Source of the DNA: Pseudonocardiales bacterium
Lineage (GTDB): Bacteria > Actinomycetota > Actinomycetes > Mycobacteriales > Jatrophihabitantaceae
Direction: 5' to 3'
DNA: 14,206 bases
NCBI GenBank assembly: GCA_025465405.1
Contig: JAODNL010000079.1
Location: 1 to 14,206, forward strand
Shown piece by piece: positions 12,704-14,206 of the stretch. The notes beneath the pieces are model-generated. The model was not told the DNA's origin and did no database searches. It saw only the letters and a program-made list of their open reading frames with translations. Each line of letters opens with the position of its first letter. Positions within the stretch are counted from its first letter, which is position 1. A program made the position numbers and the translations under genes.

Positions 12704-14206
12704 TTAGCTTTCTCCCGTGTCCGCCGCTCGGGCCCGGATCGCGCGGAGCACGTCCGCGCGTCCCTCGCCGACCAGGCGGCGCAATGCGGCCGGGAGCCCC
12801 TCGCGGGCCAGGAACGCGTCGGCGGCCGCGACCGTGGCCTGCGTGATGGTCGACGGCCAGGTCGGGAAGAGACCGATCGCGACATTCTGCGCCAGCTCGC
12901 TCGTCCGCCGCTCCCAGACGTCGGCCACCTCGGCGAAGTAGCGTTCGACGTAGGGCTTCACCAGCTCGCCCTGCGTGGGGTGCGCGAAGCCGGCGATGAC
13001 CGCCTCCTGCATGGCGTTGGGCAGGCTGTCGTCCTCGACGGCCAGCCGCCAGGCCTCGGCCTTCGCCTCGGGCGTCGGCTGCAACGCCCGCGCGGTGGCG
13101 GCGTGCCGCTGCCCGGCCGCCGACGGATCCCGCTCGAGCTCGGTCTGGATCTGCTCGTAGCTGACGGCGCCGTGCGCGGACAGGGTCTGCACGATCGCCC
13201 AGCGCAGCTCGTCGTCGACGGCGAGCCCGTCGACGACCCGCGACCCGTCGAGCAGCCCGTCGATGAAGGCCACGTGCTCGTCACTGCGCGCTGCCCCGAG
13301 CAGCGCGTGCACCCAGGCCAGCTGATGGTCCGAGCCGGGCGCGGCGGCCTGCAGTGCGGCGAGCGCCCTGTCCGCCAGCGCGGTGTAACCCCGCGGCGCC
13401 CACTCGGGATCGGCGTAGATCTCCAGCGCCCGGAGGGTCTGCCGGGTGAGCGACTGCATCACGCCGATGTCGGACTCCTGCTCGACACCGGACAGCACGA
13501 GCGCGAGGTAGTCCCGCGTGGCCAGCTCGCCGTCGCGGGTCATGTCCCAGGCCGCGGACCAGGCGAGCGCCCGCGGCAGCGAGTCGGCCAGCGTGGCGAT
13601 GCCGCCGGTCCGCAGCGTCGCGAGGCTGTGCTCGTCCAGGCGCAGCTTGCAGTACGTCAGGTCGTCGTCGTTCAAGAGCAGCAGCGCCGGCTGCTTCGCG
13701 CCGACGAGTTCGGGGACGGCGGTGCGCTCGCCGGTGACGTCCAGCTCCACGCGCGTCGTGCGGACCAGCTTGCCGTCGCGCTCGTCGTAGCAGCCGACCG
13801 CAAGGCGGTGCGGGCGCAGGGTGTTCGTGGTCGCGACCTCGTTCGGGGCGGCCTGCACGACCTCGAACGACGTGTAGTTGCCGTCGGCGTCGAGCGTGAA
13901 GCTCGGCCGCAGGGTGTTGATGCCCGTGGTCTCCAGCCACAGCTTGGACCAGTCGCCGAGATCCCGGCCCGACGACTTCTCCAGTGCGGCCAGCAGGTCG
14001 GCGAGTGTCGTGTTGCCGTACGCGTGCTCGGCGAAGTAGTCGCGTAGGCCGGCAAGGAACGAGTCGACGCCGACGTACGCCGCGAGCTGCTTGAGCACGC
14101 TGGCGCCCTTGGCATAGGTGATGCCGTCGAAGTTCACCTCGGCGGTCTGCACGTCCGGCGCGTCCGTGGCGATCGGGTGCGTCGAGGGCAGCTGGTCCTG
14201 CCGGTA
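12704..14206 (-). CDS. pepN: Aminopeptidase N, M1 family (C-terminal part, 5' end beyond window)
   Basis: About 500 residues of the C-terminal part of a zinc aminopeptidase that removes N-terminal amino acids from peptides in the cytosol. The frame is open to the right edge (YRQDQLPSTHPI at the edge), and the HEXXH zinc site must lie outside the window. Diagnostic stretches are NFDGITYAKGASVLKQL just inside the edge, YGNTTLADLLAALE, LWLETTGINTLRP, then the long helical ERAP1-like C domain (YCKLRLDEHSLATL, AWSAAWDMTRDGELATRDY, GLFPTWPSTITQATVAAADAFL). It ends with TAA. Family members are about 850 residues, so roughly 60 percent is seen. It is transcribed toward the lytic transglycosylase. Its neighbourhood with CtaJ and DUF5130 matches the mycobacterial pepN locus as I remember it. 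Confidence 0.95.
   Translation of the reverse strand, partial: YRQDQLPSTHPIATDAPDVQTAEVNFDGITYAKGASVLKQLAAYVGVDSFLAGLRDYFAEHAYGNTTLADLLAALEKSSGRDLGDWSKLWLETTGINTLRPSFTLDADGNYTSFEVVQAAPNEVATTNTLRPHRLAVGCYDERDGKLVRTTRVELDVTGERTAVPELVGAKQPALLLLNDDDLTYCKLRLDEHSLATLRTGGIATLADSLPRALAWSAAWDMTRDGELATRDYLALVLSGVEQESDIGVMQSLTRQTLRALEIYADPEWAPRGYTALADRALAALQAAAPGSDHQLAWVHALLGAARSDEHVAFIDGLLDGSRVVDGLAVDDELRWAIVQTLSAHGAVSYEQIQTELERDPSAAGQRHAATARALQPTPEAKAEAWRLAVEDDSLPNAMQEAVIAGFAHPTQGELVKPYVERYFAEVADVWERRTSELAQNVAIGLFPTWPSTITQATVAAADAFLAREGLPAALRRLVGEGRADVLRAIRARAADTGES

Noticed and set aside
12692..14047. A 451-codon plus-strand open frame
   Set aside because: It is antisense to pepN and consists of Arg/Gly/Val-rich sequence without a fold signature.
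1..14206. CRISPR arrays, tRNA or rRNA genes, insertion sequences, prophage or defence genes
   Set aside because: I looked for them by eye and found none; the HNH protein alone, in a housekeeping context, is not enough to claim a defence system.

Overview
The window looks like a chromosomal segment of a high-G+C Gram-positive actinobacterium. The bases are strongly GC-rich throughout, third codon positions are almost always G or C, and GTG starts are common. Two promoter-like TANNNT boxes sit only 6-7 nt before start codons, as in the leaderless genes frequent in this phylum. Several proteins are of actinobacterial type: a CtaJ-like cytochrome oxidase subunit, a DUF5130 protein, an M1 aminopeptidase N and an SLT_2 lytic transglycosylase. 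The genus cannot be read from the sequence; I see nothing phage-like, no insertion sequence, no CRISPR array and no structural RNA gene.

Left part (1-2960): a nearly complete FAD/NAD disulfide oxidoreductase (+, cut by the window edge) converges on an MscS-type mechanosensitive channel (-). Divergent from the channel is a small HNH endonuclease-like protein (+).

Middle part (2957-10600): a probable polyol (sugar-alcohol) uptake and oxidation module. A SorC-family regulator (-), followed by an overlapping small-molecule kinase-like gene (-), diverges from an operon (+) of lipoprotein binding protein, two permeases, a 22-codon mini-ORF and a zinc alcohol dehydrogenase. The genes of this operon are joined by 4-nt or near-4-nt overlaps. 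No ABC ATPase is present, so the transporter probably borrows one encoded elsewhere. The divergent control region holds two near-identical, mirror-oriented operator elements, each a perfect dyad plus a third half-site. They are the most striking non-coding structure in the window. An amidase follows with what looks like its own leaderless promoter.

Right part (10661-14206): a short membrane protein resembling CtaJ of the aa3 oxidase overlaps a DUF5130 protein resembling PRSAF1 of the mycobacterial respiratory supercomplex (+). They converge on a membrane-anchored lytic transglycosylase with an odd Cys-closed tail (-). This lies downstream of the C-terminal part of pepN (-), which runs off the right edge.

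No plainly new defence or mobile system is visible. The best leads are the mirrored operator pair, the mini-ORF that bridges a gap in the operon, the kinase tied to the regulator, and the flavoprotein that lacks the usual His-Glu pair.
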